From: Oscillospiraceae bacterium
Lineage (GTDB): Bacteria > Bacillota > Clostridia > Oscillospirales > Ruminococcaceae
Length of the DNA stretch: 6,812 nt
Assembly: GCA_029098085.1 (NCBI GenBank)
Contig: JAQXNQ010000414.1
Coordinates: forward strand, 1 to 6,812
Reading direction: 5' to 3'
Positions 1-5,953 of this stretch are shown here, piece after piece (the first letter of the stretch is position 1; each line of letters begins with the position of its first letter). The position numbers and the translations under genes were made by a program. The notes beneath the pieces were generated by a model. The model ran no database searches and was not told the DNA's origin. It saw nothing but the letters and a program-made list of their open reading frames with translations.

Positions 1-493
1 ACCCCGTCACAACCTCCGCTTCCAGCTCTTTTTGCACCAGCTCCAGATAGGCCAGCGCGTTGCGGCGGTTCTTTTCAATTTCCTCCGGGGTCAGGGCGCG
101 CACCACCCGGGCGGGACTGCCCACCGCCAGACTGCCGTCCGGGATGACGGTTTTGCCGGTGACCAGCGCGCCTGCACCGATGATGCAGTTTTTGCCCACC
201 TGCGCGCCGGACAGGACAATGGAGCCCATGCCCACTACCGTGTTGTCCCCGACGGTGCAGCCGTGGAGGATGGCGCCGTGGCCCACCGTGACCCCGTCTC
301 CCAGGATGCAGGGCTTGCCCTCGTCCAGATGGAGCACGGCGTTTTCCTGAATGTTGCAGTTTCTGCCCGTCACAATGGGGGCCAGATCCCCCCGCAGCAC
401 GCTGTTGTACCAGACCGATGTGCCTGCTCCCAGCGTGACATCGCCGGACACGACGGCGCCCCGCAGAATCACAACCGACGGATGAATGTTCAT
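1..493 (-). CDS. Gamma-carbonic anhydrase-like hexapeptide-repeat protein (C-terminus cut by window edge)
   Basis: The reverse strand reads open from ATG at 493-491 to base 1 (164 codons), so the gene lacks its stop here. The start is fixed by AAAGGAGG at 509-502, 8 nt upstream. The protein begins MNIHPSVVILRGAV and is built of left-handed beta-helix hexapeptide repeats (about residues 5-130), followed by the start of a C-terminal helix (about 135 on). Family hallmarks are visible: an RGD at 34-36, Q49, and His at 55, 72 and 77, which match the three zinc ligands of gamma-class carbonic anhydrases (YrdA/PaaY/CaiE-like group). Such proteins are cytosolic trimers. Some hydrate CO2, while others have weak or unknown activity, so the substrate is not settled. 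Usual family length is about 165-180 aa, so only a short tail should be missing. It is transcribed divergently from the phosphodiesterase gene. Confidence 0.93.
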   Translation of the reverse strand, partial: MNIHPSVVILRGAVVSGDVTLGAGTSVWYNSVLRGDLAPIVTGRNCNIQENAVLHLDEGKPCILGDGVTVGHGAILHGCTVGDNTVVGMGSIVLSGAQVGKNCIIGAGALVTGKTVIPDGSLAVGSPARVVRALTPEEIEKNRRNALAYLELVQKELEAEVVTG

Positions 494-523
494 GGCTGAG
501 GCCTCCTTTTCTCTGATATATCC

Positions 524-552
524 ATCATAACATGAAAATTTTTTCTTTTCAA
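524..552 (-). promoter_or_regulatory. Sigma-A promoter for the gamma-carbonic anhydrase-like gene
   Basis: On the minus strand there is a -35 box TTGAAA (552-547), a 17-nt spacer and a -10 box TATGAT (529-524). The -10 is preceded by TGT, giving an extended -10 (TGnTATGAT). Transcription should start near 517, leaving a leader of about 24 nt that contains the ribosome binding site. Both hexamers and the spacing are close to the housekeeping consensus; the start point is inferred. Confidence 0.75.
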
Positions 553-575
553 GGTAGCCAAATGCCGGAAACCGG

Positions 576-603
576 TTGCTTTTTTCCGCAGAACCGCTAT
601 AAT
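576..603 (+). promoter_or_regulatory. Sigma-A promoter for the phosphodiesterase gene
   Basis: TTGCTT (576-581) is followed after 16 nt by a perfect TATAAT (598-603). The predicted start is near 610, giving a leader of about 38 nt. That leader holds a small hairpin, CGGC (617-620) with GCCG (626-629), and the ribosome binding site AAGGAG (633-638), 9 nt before the ATG at 648. The -35 box lies 23 bp from the -35 box of the opposite promoter, so the two could share a regulator. Confidence 0.72.
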
Positions 604-647
604 GAAACTGAAAAAACGGCTCAGTGCCGCAGAAGGAGAGGATCTTC

Positions 648-1472
648 ATGAATTCTATCAGAGAAGCTGCCGGGAAGCGTATCCTGATTGCCGCCCACCG
701 GGGCGTTTCGGGCGGAAACATCCCCTGCAATACCCTGCAGGCCTATGAGATTGCCCTGCGGCAGGGGGCAGATATTGTGGAGATTGATGTGGCGCAGTCC
801 CTGGACGGGGAGCTGTTTGTTTTCCACCCTGGCATGGAGTTTCCCCACCTGCGGTCGGAAAAGCCCCTCAGCGCCCTGACCGCTGAAGAGATCCGGCAGC
901 TGCGCTTTGTCAACCAGGACGGTACCGTGACCGCCTGCGGCATTTCGCCGCTGGATGAGGTGTTGGAGCTGCTGAAGGGACGCTGCCTGGTCAACATCGA
1001 CAAGTTCTGGACCGCCATGCCCGCCATCACCGCCGCTGTTCGCCGCCACGGCATGGAGCAGCAGGTCATCGTCAAAACCGCCGCCGACGAAAGGTGGTTT
1101 TCCATGGTGGAGGAGATTGCCCCCGACCTGCCCTATATGCCCATCATCAAAAATCGGGACACCGTCACCAGTGGATTGCTTCGCCGCGGACTGAGCCTGC
1201 TGGGAGCCGAGGTGCTGTTCGAGACCGAGGAGGACGAGACCGCCTCTCCGGCGTACATCCAAAGGATGCACGAAAACGGGCTGCTGCTCTGGGCCAACGC
1301 CATCGTTTACGATTACCGGGCGGTGCTCTCCGCTGGGCATACCGACGATATTTCCCTGACGGATGATCCCCAAAGGGGCTGGGGCTGGCTGGCCGACCGG
1401 GGTTATGACATCGTCCAGACCGACTGGACACTGCCCCTGCGGCTGTATTATGAGCAGACCGGCCGCCGCTGA
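648..1472 (+). CDS. Glycerophosphodiester phosphodiesterase family protein
   Basis: This 274-aa protein has a GDPD TIM-barrel fold. Such enzymes hydrolyse glycerophosphodiesters (from phospholipid head groups or teichoic acids) to glycerol 3-phosphate and an alcohol. Visible motifs are AHRG (His17, Arg18), EID (Glu45, Asp47), His60 in FVFHPG, IDK (Asp118, Lys119) where the family usually has E-x-K, LLWAN near 213-217 and a C-terminal TDW at 258-260. No signal peptide or membrane segment is seen, so it should act in the cytosol. The ATG at 648 is chosen over an upstream GTG at 624 because AAGGAG at 633-638 sits 9 nt before it. Two departures from textbook members are NIPCNT (24-29) instead of PENT, and HPG instead of HD after the second catalytic histidine. 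The fold assignment is firm; the exact substrate is not known. Confidence 0.9.
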   Translation: MNSIREAAGKRILIAAHRGVSGGNIPCNTLQAYEIALRQGADIVEIDVAQSLDGELFVFHPGMEFPHLRSEKPLSALTAEEIRQLRFVNQDGTVTACGISPLDEVLELLKGRCLVNIDKFWTAMPAITAAVRRHGMEQQVIVKTAADERWFSMVEEIAPDLPYMPIIKNRDTVTSGLLRRGLSLLGAEVLFETEEDETASPAYIQRMHENGLLLWANAIVYDYRAVLSAGHTDDISLTDDPQRGWGWLADRGYDIVQTDWTLPLRLYYEQTGRR

Positions 1473-1524
1473 AACTGCCCAATCTGCCTAAAAAGATGAA
1501 AACAGCCTTGTGCAAAAACAGCGG

Positions 1525-1553
1525 TTGACATTTTTCTTCCAAAGGAGTATACT
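1525..1553 (+). promoter_or_regulatory. Sigma-A promoter of the leucine operon
   Basis: A perfect -35 TTGACA (1525-1530), a 17-nt spacer and -10 TATACT (1548-1553) lie 52 nt downstream of the phosphodiesterase stop codon. Transcription should begin near 1560, immediately before the first pairing strand of the T-box stem I. Such a near-consensus promoter fits a unit whose control is mainly by attenuation. No clear terminator separates it from the upstream gene. Confidence 0.9.
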
Positions 1554-1570
1554 GTTACCAATACGGACAC

Positions 1571-1668
1571 ATGCAGTGATGGGGAAAAAGTCCTGCCCAT
1601 CGGAGTTTCAGAGAGCCGCCGGACGGTGCGAGGCGGTACCCGAAGCAGTACAACTGGCCCCTGAGCAT
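1571..1668 (+). promoter_or_regulatory. T-box stem I with CUG (Leu) specifier
   Basis: Stem I can be paired by eye. The base is ATGC (1571-1574) with GCAT (1665-1668). A kink-turn-like AGTGAT/TGA follows, then GGGG (1581-1584) with CCCC (1658-1661), the specifier internal loop, CTGC (1593-1596) with GCAG (1645-1648), TCGG (1600-1603) with CCGA (1640-1643), an AGAGAG bulge (1610-1615), and apical GCCGCC/GGCGGT around a loop containing GGTGCGA (1625-1631), the usual tRNA-elbow-contacting element. The 3' side of the specifier loop is TACAACTGG (1649-1657). The codon CTG at 1654-1656 starts five bases after the upper helix, the same register as the GGC of the Bacillus subtilis glyQS T-box as I recall it. 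CUG specifies leucine, in agreement with the genes downstream. Confidence 0.85.
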
Positions 1669-1779
1669 CCGGCTGAACGCTTTTTAGTCAGTAGGCGCGG
1701 ACGGGTTCTCCGCCGTTATCAGGGAGCAGCATTCGCCGCCTGCGGCTGATGTGAGAAAGAGGGCGCCTTTGGCGTCAAC

Positions 1780-1814
1780 AAGAATGGTACCGCGGAAGAC
1801 AGCTTTCGTTTCTT
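1780..1814 (+). promoter_or_regulatory. T-box antiterminator
   Basis: The lower helix AAGAA (1780-1784)/TTCTT (1810-1814) and upper helix GCGGAA (1792-1797)/TTTCGT (1804-1809), with loop GACAGC, flank the seven-base bulge TGGTACC (1785-1791) that receives the tRNA 3' end. The 3' half is also the 5' strand of the terminator, so the two structures exclude each other. Confidence 0.9.
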
Positions 1815-1856
1815 GGTGTGATGAGTGCATCACCGGAAACGAGGGCTTTTTGTTTT
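1801..1856 (+). terminator. Regulated rho-independent terminator of the leu T-box
   Basis: A 12-bp stem pairs 1801-1812 with 1836-1847, including two G-T pairs. It is capped by an inner helix GGT/ACC (1815-1817/1832-1834) and GATG/CATC (1820-1823/1828-1831) with a two-base bulge. The downstream T run is TTTTT (1847-1851), then G, then TTTT (1853-1856). The 5' arm overlaps the antiterminator, which makes this a conditional attenuator and not a gene-end terminator. leuA begins 36 nt further on. Confidence 0.93.
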
Positions 1857-1892
1857 CCCCGGAGGAATTTTCTGTTCAGAAAGGAACACAGC

Positions 1893-3554
1893 ATGAAAAA
1901 CTATCAGAAGTACACCCGGCAGTATTTCAATCCCCCCGTCTGCGAGATGAAATGGGCCAGACGGGATCACATCGAAAAGCCCCCCATCTGGTGCTCGGTG
2001 GATCTGCGGGACGGCAACCAGTCCCTGATCATCCCCATGAGCCTGGAGGAGAAGCTGGAGTTCTTCAAGCTTCTGGTCAAGGTGGGCTTCAAGGAGATCG
2101 AGATCGGCTTCCCCGCCGCCTCCGAGACCGAGTACGCCTTCCTCCGCGCCCTGATCGAGCAGGATTTGATCCCCGACGATGTGACCATTCAGGTGCTGAC
2201 CCAGTCCCGGGAGCACATCATCAGAAAGACCTTTGAGTGCCTGAAGGGCGTCAAGAACGCCATCGTCCATCTGTACAACAGCACCTCGGTGGCTCAGCGG
2301 GAGCAGGTATTCCGCAAGTCCAAGGAAGAGATCATCGAGATCGCCGTCTCCGGCGCCAGACTGTTCAACGAGTGCGCCGCCGGTCACGAGAGCAACCTGC
2401 GGTTTGAGTACTCTCCCGAGAGCTTCACCGGCACCGAGCCGGAGTTCGCGCTGGAGATCTGCAACGCCGTGCTGGATGTCTGGAAGCCCACGCCCGATCG
2501 CAAGGTCATTCTCAACCTGCCGGTCACCGTTGAGCATTCGATGCCTCATGTCTACGCCAATCAGATTGAGTACATGTGCGATCACCTGAACGACCGGGAA
2601 AATGTCATCGTCTCGCTGCATCCCCACAACGACCGGGGCTGCGCCGTCGCGGACACCGAAATGGCGCTGCTGGCCGGCGCCGACCGGGTGGAGGGCACCC
2701 TCTTCGGCAACGGCGAGCGCACCGGCAATGTGGACATCATCACCCTGGCCATGAACATGTTCTCCCAGGGCGTGGATCCTGAACTGGATCTGTCCAATAT
2801 GCCCGAGATCTGCGAGCTGTATGAGCGGGTCACCCGGATGCACGTGTACGAGCGGTCGCCCTACTCCGGCAAGCTGGTCTTCGCCGCCTTCTCCGGCTCT
2901 CATCAGGACGCCATCGCCAAGGGTATGAAGTGGCGGGAGGAAAAGGATCCCGATCACTGGACGGTGCCTTACCTGCCCATCGACCCCACCGATGTGGGCC
3001 GGGTGTACGAGACCGATGTCATCCGCATCAACTCCCAGTCCGGCAAGGGCGGCATCGGCTACCTGCTGGAACAGAACTTCGGCTATGTGCTGCCCCCGAA
3101 AATGCGGGAGAGTGTCGGCTACGCCGTCAAGAGCGTGTCCGACCATCTGCACAAGGAGCTGTCTCCCGCCGAGGTGCTGGCAGTCTTCCGCGAGCAGTAT
3201 GTCAACGTCAACGCGCCGGTGAAGCTCATCGATTACCACTTTGTCCGCACCCCCGAGATCCGCGCGGTGCTGACGGTCGAGATCGACGGCGTGGAGCATG
3301 AGGTGGTTGCCCGCGGCAACGGCCGTCTGGACGCTGTCAGCAACGCCGTCAAGCAGCATCTGGGCATCGAATTCTCGAACCTCACCTACACCGAGCACGC
3401 GCTGAACGAAGGCTCCAACTCCCAGGCCGTTTCCTACGTTTCCATCACCCTCCCCGACGGCAGCGTCAGCTGGGGCGCCGGTGTCGATAACGACATCATC
3501 GCTTCGTCCATCGTCGCGCTGTTCTCCGCCATCAACCGGCACATGGGGAAATAA
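1893..3554 (+). CDS. leuA: 2-isopropylmalate synthase
   Basis: LeuA catalyses the first committed step of leucine synthesis: 2-ketoisovalerate plus acetyl-CoA gives 2-isopropylmalate and CoA. The 553-aa product starts MKNYQKYTRQYF. The ATG at 1893 follows AAAGGAA (1880-1886); an in-frame upstream GTG at 1818 lies inside the terminator hairpin and is rejected. The catalytic barrel (about 30-310) shows DLRDGNQ (37-43; Arg39, Asp40), HPH (His243, His245) and GNGERTGN (272-279; Glu275, Asn279), the metal and catalytic set of the family. SGSHQD carries His337 and GRVYE carries Tyr372, matching by motif the catalytic His/Tyr of the linker region in the Mycobacterium enzyme. Residues from about 440 on form the C-terminal regulatory domain for leucine feedback. 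WCSVDLRDGNQ and the length place it in the actinobacterial/fungal-type group (LeuA type 2), not the ~510-aa E. coli type. It is first in the T-box-controlled operon. Confidence 0.97.
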   Translation: MKNYQKYTRQYFNPPVCEMKWARRDHIEKPPIWCSVDLRDGNQSLIIPMSLEEKLEFFKLLVKVGFKEIEIGFPAASETEYAFLRALIEQDLIPDDVTIQVLTQSREHIIRKTFECLKGVKNAIVHLYNSTSVAQREQVFRKSKEEIIEIAVSGARLFNECAAGHESNLRFEYSPESFTGTEPEFALEICNAVLDVWKPTPDRKVILNLPVTVEHSMPHVYANQIEYMCDHLNDRENVIVSLHPHNDRGCAVADTEMALLAGADRVEGTLFGNGERTGNVDIITLAMNMFSQGVDPELDLSNMPEICELYERVTRMHVYERSPYSGKLVFAAFSGSHQDAIAKGMKWREEKDPDHWTVPYLPIDPTDVGRVYETDVIRINSQSGKGGIGYLLEQNFGYVLPPKMRESVGYAVKSVSDHLHKELSPAEVLAVFREQYVNVNAPVKLIDYHFVRTPEIRAVLTVEIDGVEHEVVARGNGRLDAVSNAVKQHLGIEFSNLTYTEHALNEGSNSQAVSYVSITLPDGSVSWGAGVDNDIIASSIVALFSAINRHMGK

Positions 3555-3615
3555 GGCTCAAAACGCGGCACAAAACCCAACACGATAAACCGGATCTGAC
3601 GGAGGAGAAACAGAG

Positions 3616-4104
3616 ATGAAACTGATTGAACCGACCATGGAGTATGATCAGCAGATACAGGCGTACCGGAAGGAATATCTGGAATCCGGCGATTCCATGG
3701 ACGGCGGCGCTTCTCTGCGGAAATTCGACAAAACCCAGGACTGGCTGGATCAGCTGGAGCCCCTCACGTCACAGTACATCTATGTGCGTGAAGAAGACGG
3801 TAAGGTCGTAGGCGTGATTCAGCTCCGGCACCACTTTAATGAATTTCTCAGAAAGTATGCCGGACACATCGGCTATTCCGTCTGCCCGAGTGAGCGGCGA
3901 AAGGGCTATGCCACGCAGATGCTGACCGGTGTGCTGCCGGAGTGCAGACGCCTTGGCATCCTGGATGTGCTGGTCACCTGCCTGGAGGACAACGAGGCCA
4001 GCAGGAGAACCATTCTGAAAAACGGCGGCGTCTATGAATCCACCGTCTTTGAGCCCAAAAGCCGGAGCCGGATCGAACGCTATTGGATCCGTCTGTCCCC
4101 GTAA
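3616..4104 (+). CDS. GNAT-family N-acetyltransferase inside the leu operon
   Basis: This 162-aa cytosolic GNAT protein is predicted to move an acetyl group from acetyl-CoA to an amine; the substrate is unknown. The acetyl-CoA pyrophosphate loop is visible at 94-99 (RRKGYA) within motif A, starting HIGYSVCPSE at 84. Asn126 in LEDNEAS and the NGG at 136-138 match motif B positions. The overall pattern resembles the predicted acetyltransferases of COG3981, judged from memory. ATG 3616 is preceded by GGAGGAG (3601-3607). The gene lies 61 nt after leuA and 70 nt before leuC, wider gaps than in the leuC-leuD-HD-leuB stretch, with no terminator on either side. Codon use is distinct: 5 AAA to 4 AAG and 8 GAA to 7 GAG, whereas leuD has 2 AAA to 9 AAG. 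This suggests a later insertion. The family call is firm; the role is open. Confidence 0.9.
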   Translation: MKLIEPTMEYDQQIQAYRKEYLESGDSMDGGASLRKFDKTQDWLDQLEPLTSQYIYVREEDGKVVGVIQLRHHFNEFLRKYAGHIGYSVCPSERRKGYATQMLTGVLPECRRLGILDVLVTCLEDNEASRRTILKNGGVYESTVFEPKSRSRIERYWIRLSP

Positions 4105-4160
4105 GCCGGAATCTGCTCCCCAATCCGCATAACCTGTGTAAAACCAACCCTTCAACCCCG

Positions 4161-4166
4161 AAAGGA
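4161..4166 (+). promoter_or_regulatory. Ribosome binding site that decides the leuC start
   Basis: AAAGGA at 4161-4166 overlaps a possible ATG at 4166, which therefore cannot use it. The next in-frame ATG, at 4175, is 8 nt downstream and is the likely start. Two further in-frame ATGs follow at codons 3 and 5, but they are farther from the site than usual. Confidence 0.75.
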
Positions 4167-4174
4167 TGATTTCC

Positions 4175-5428
4175 ATGCCAATGACAATGACCCAAAAGAT
4201 TCTGGCCGCCCATGCCGGCCTTCCCGAGGTCCGCGCCGGACAGCTGATCAAGGCCAAGCTGGATATGGTGCTGGGCAACGACATCACCTCCCCCGTGGCC
4301 ATCAACGAGTTTGAAAAGGCCGGCTTCACCGGTGTCTTCGACAAGAGCCGCATCTCGCTGGTCATGGACCACTTCGCCCCCAACAAGGACATCAAGGCGG
4401 CCCAGCAGTGCAAGCAGTGCCGCACCTTTGCCCACCGCTTCGACATCGATAACTTCTATGATGTGGGCAACATGGGCATCGAGCATGCCCTGCTCCCCGA
4501 AAAGGGTCTGGTGGGCCCCGGCGAGTGCATCATCGGCGCCGACTCCCATACCTGTACCTACGGCGCGCTGGGCGCTTTCTCCACCGGCGTCGGCTCCACC
4601 GATATGTGCGCCGGTATGGCCACCGGCGAGGCCTGGTTCAAGGTTCCCTCCGCCATCAAGTTCAACCTGACCGGTTCGCTGCGGAAATGGGTCAGCGGCA
4701 AGGACGTGATCCTCCACATCATCGGCATGATCGGCGTGGACGGCGCCCTGTACAGATCCATGGAGTTCACCGGCGAGGGCGTCAGGTCCCTGTCCATGGA
4801 CGACCGGCTCTGCATCTGCAACATGGCCATCGAGGCCGGCGCCAAGAACGGCATCTTCCCGGTGGACGAGGTGACGCTGGCCTATGTGGAGGGCCGGGTC
4901 AACCGCCCCTTCCAGGTTTACGAGGCCGACCCCGACGCCGAGTATGAGCGGGTCATCGACATCGACCTTTCTGCCATCACCCCCACCGTTTCCTTCCCCC
5001 ATCTGCCCGAAAACGCCAAAACCTTTGACGAGATCGGCGATGTGACCATCGACCAGGTGGTCATCGGCTCCTGCACCAACGGCCGTCTGTCCGACATGGC
5101 CGTGGCCGCCGAGATCCTGAAGGGCAAGAAAATCGCCAAAAACGTCCGCGCCATCGTCATCCCCGCCACCCAGGCCATCTATATGGAGTCCATGAAGCGG
5201 GGGTATCTCGAAACCTTCATTGAAGCCGGCTGCGTCGTTTCCACCCCCACCTGCGGCCCCTGCCTGGGCGGCTACATGGGCATCCTCGCCGAGGGCGAGC
5301 GCTGCGTCGCCACCACCAACCGCAATTTCGTCGGCCGGATGGGCCATGTGGATTCCGAGGTTTATCTGGCTTCTCCCGCCGTTGCCGCCGCGTCGGCTAT
5401 TGCGGGCAAGATCGCCAAACCGGAATAA
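4175..5428 (+). CDS. leuC: 3-isopropylmalate dehydratase, large subunit
   Basis: LeuC pairs with LeuD to isomerise 2-isopropylmalate to 3-isopropylmalate through a dehydration/rehydration on a [4Fe-4S] cluster. The 417-aa product begins MPMTMTQKILAAHAG. The three cluster cysteines are visible: Cys300 in IGSCTNGR, and Cys360 and Cys363 in TCGPCLGG. Other aconitase-superfamily signatures are MDHFAPNKD near residue 67 and GADSHTCTYGALG near 120. The length of about 420 aa marks the archaeal/clostridial-type subgroup, shorter than the ~466-aa E. coli LeuC. Members of this subgroup can also include homoaconitase or citraconate-handling enzymes, but position after leuA and before leuD/leuB makes the leucine role by far the most likely. 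leuD starts 35 nt after the stop. Confidence 0.96.
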   Translation: MPMTMTQKILAAHAGLPEVRAGQLIKAKLDMVLGNDITSPVAINEFEKAGFTGVFDKSRISLVMDHFAPNKDIKAAQQCKQCRTFAHRFDIDNFYDVGNMGIEHALLPEKGLVGPGECIIGADSHTCTYGALGAFSTGVGSTDMCAGMATGEAWFKVPSAIKFNLTGSLRKWVSGKDVILHIIGMIGVDGALYRSMEFTGEGVRSLSMDDRLCICNMAIEAGAKNGIFPVDEVTLAYVEGRVNRPFQVYEADPDAEYERVIDIDLSAITPTVSFPHLPENAKTFDEIGDVTIDQVVIGSCTNGRLSDMAVAAEILKGKKIAKNVRAIVIPATQAIYMESMKRGYLETFIEAGCVVSTPTCGPCLGGYMGILAEGERCVATTNRNFVGRMGHVDSEVYLASPAVAAASAIAGKIAKPE

Positions 5429-5463
5429 TTCCGCTGCCGCATCATTGAAAGGAGCAGATCGTC

Positions 5464-5943
5464 ATGAATACAAAAGGCTTTGTCCATGTTTTCCCCGATA
5501 ACGTCGACACCGACGTCATCATCCCCGCCCGCTATCTGAACACCGCCAACCACAAGGAGCTGGCCTCCCACTGCATGGAGGACATCGATCCCCAGTTCGT
5601 CAAAAAGGTACAGCCCTCCGACATCATCGTTGCCGGCTGGAACTTCGGCTGCGGCTCCTCCCGGGAGCACGCCCCCATCGCCATCAAGGAGTCCGGCGTC
5701 TCCTGCGTCATCGCCAAGACCTTTGCCCGGATTTTCTACCGCAACGCCATCAACATCGGCCTGGCCATTCTGGAGTGTGAAGAGGCCGCCGACAACATCA
5801 AGGAAGGCGACGAGGTTTCCATCGACTTCGATACCGGCATCATCACCGACATTACCACCGGCCGTACCTTCCAGGCCGAGCCCTTCCCCGATTTCATCAA
5901 GGACATCATCAGCAAGGGCGGCCTGCTGAAGTCCCTGAAGTGA
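5464..5943 (+). CDS. leuD: 3-isopropylmalate dehydratase, small subunit
   Basis: LeuD supplies the swivelling small domain that completes the active site with LeuC. The 159-aa product has DNVDTD (12-17), the specificity-loop segment YLNT (24-27), GCGSSREH (62-69) carrying the substrate-binding Ser/Arg, and FYRNAINIGL (91-100). The length of about 160 aa is typical of the small subunit that accompanies a ~420-aa LeuC. ATG 5464 follows AAAGGAG (5448-5454) by 9 nt. Codon use is strongly GC-biased (2 AAA to 9 AAG). The HD-domain gene starts only 10 nt after the stop, suggesting translational coupling. The loop at 24-27 differs among isopropylmalate, homoaconitate and related enzymes, so side activity on citraconate/2-methylmalate is conceivable but not shown. 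Confidence 0.96.
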   Translation: MNTKGFVHVFPDNVDTDVIIPARYLNTANHKELASHCMEDIDPQFVKKVQPSDIIVAGWNFGCGSSREHAPIAIKESGVSCVIAKTFARIFYRNAINIGLAILECEEAADNIKEGDEVSIDFDTGIITDITTGRTFQAEPFPDFIKDIISKGGLLKSLK

Positions 5944-5953
5944 GGGTTTGCCC

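Larger units (their letters stand above)
1560..1856 (+). promoter_or_regulatory. Leucine T-box riboswitch leader
   Basis: This tRNA-sensing leader controls the leu operon and fills almost all of the long gap between 1472 and leuA. It has the elements of a class I T-box in order: stem I with specifier loop (1571-1668); a middle region (1669-1760) with several GC-rich foldback segments, probably stem II/IIA-B; a stem III hairpin GGCGCC/GGCGTC with TTT loop (1762-1776); the T-box sequence AAGAATGGTACCGCGG (1780-1795); and a rho-independent terminator ending in a T run. The UGGU of the bulge (1785-1788) pairs with an ACCA acceptor end, that is, a discriminator A, as expected for tRNA-Leu. Uncharged tRNA-Leu should stabilise the antiterminator and allow transcription into leuA, while charged tRNA should leave the terminator formed. 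The 5' end is inferred from the promoter. Confidence 0.95.

Noticed and set aside
32..499. Plus-strand frame of 155 codons over the left end
   Set aside because: It is antisense to the gamma-carbonic anhydrase-like gene, which has a ribosome binding site, a promoter and clear family motifs. The plus-strand product shows no family pattern.
1510..1749. Plus-strand frame of 79 codons in the leu leader, a candidate leader peptide
   Set aside because: It begins upstream of the predicted transcription start, overlaps the promoter and T-box stem I, and has no ribosome binding site or run of leucine codons. The T-box explains the region.
1861..1865. GGAGG as a ribosome binding site for a separate small gene
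   Set aside because: No ATG, GTG or TTG lies at a suitable distance downstream. The next start is leuA at 1893, which has its own nearer site.
1818..1892. N-terminal extension of leuA by 25 codons from a GTG at 1818
   Set aside because: The start lies within the terminator hairpin and has no ribosome binding site of its own. The ATG at 1893 has AAAGGAA at good spacing.
1830..3542. Long open frame of 570 codons on the minus strand opposite leuA
   Set aside because: It is exactly antisense to a fully supported leuA, has a low-complexity Gly/Val/Asp/His-rich product with no recognisable family, and is the expected shadow of GC-biased third positions.
3555..3615. Possible internal promoter or terminator between leuA and the acetyltransferase gene
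   Set aside because: I see no hexamer pair with proper spacing and no hairpin with a T run in these 61 bases. The gap from 4105 to 4174 is the same.
3974..5347. Long open frame of 457 codons on the minus strand opposite leuC and the end of the acetyltransferase gene
   Set aside because: It spans two well-supported plus-strand genes and the gap between them, and its product is Gly/Asp/His/Ala-rich without motifs. It is a shadow frame.
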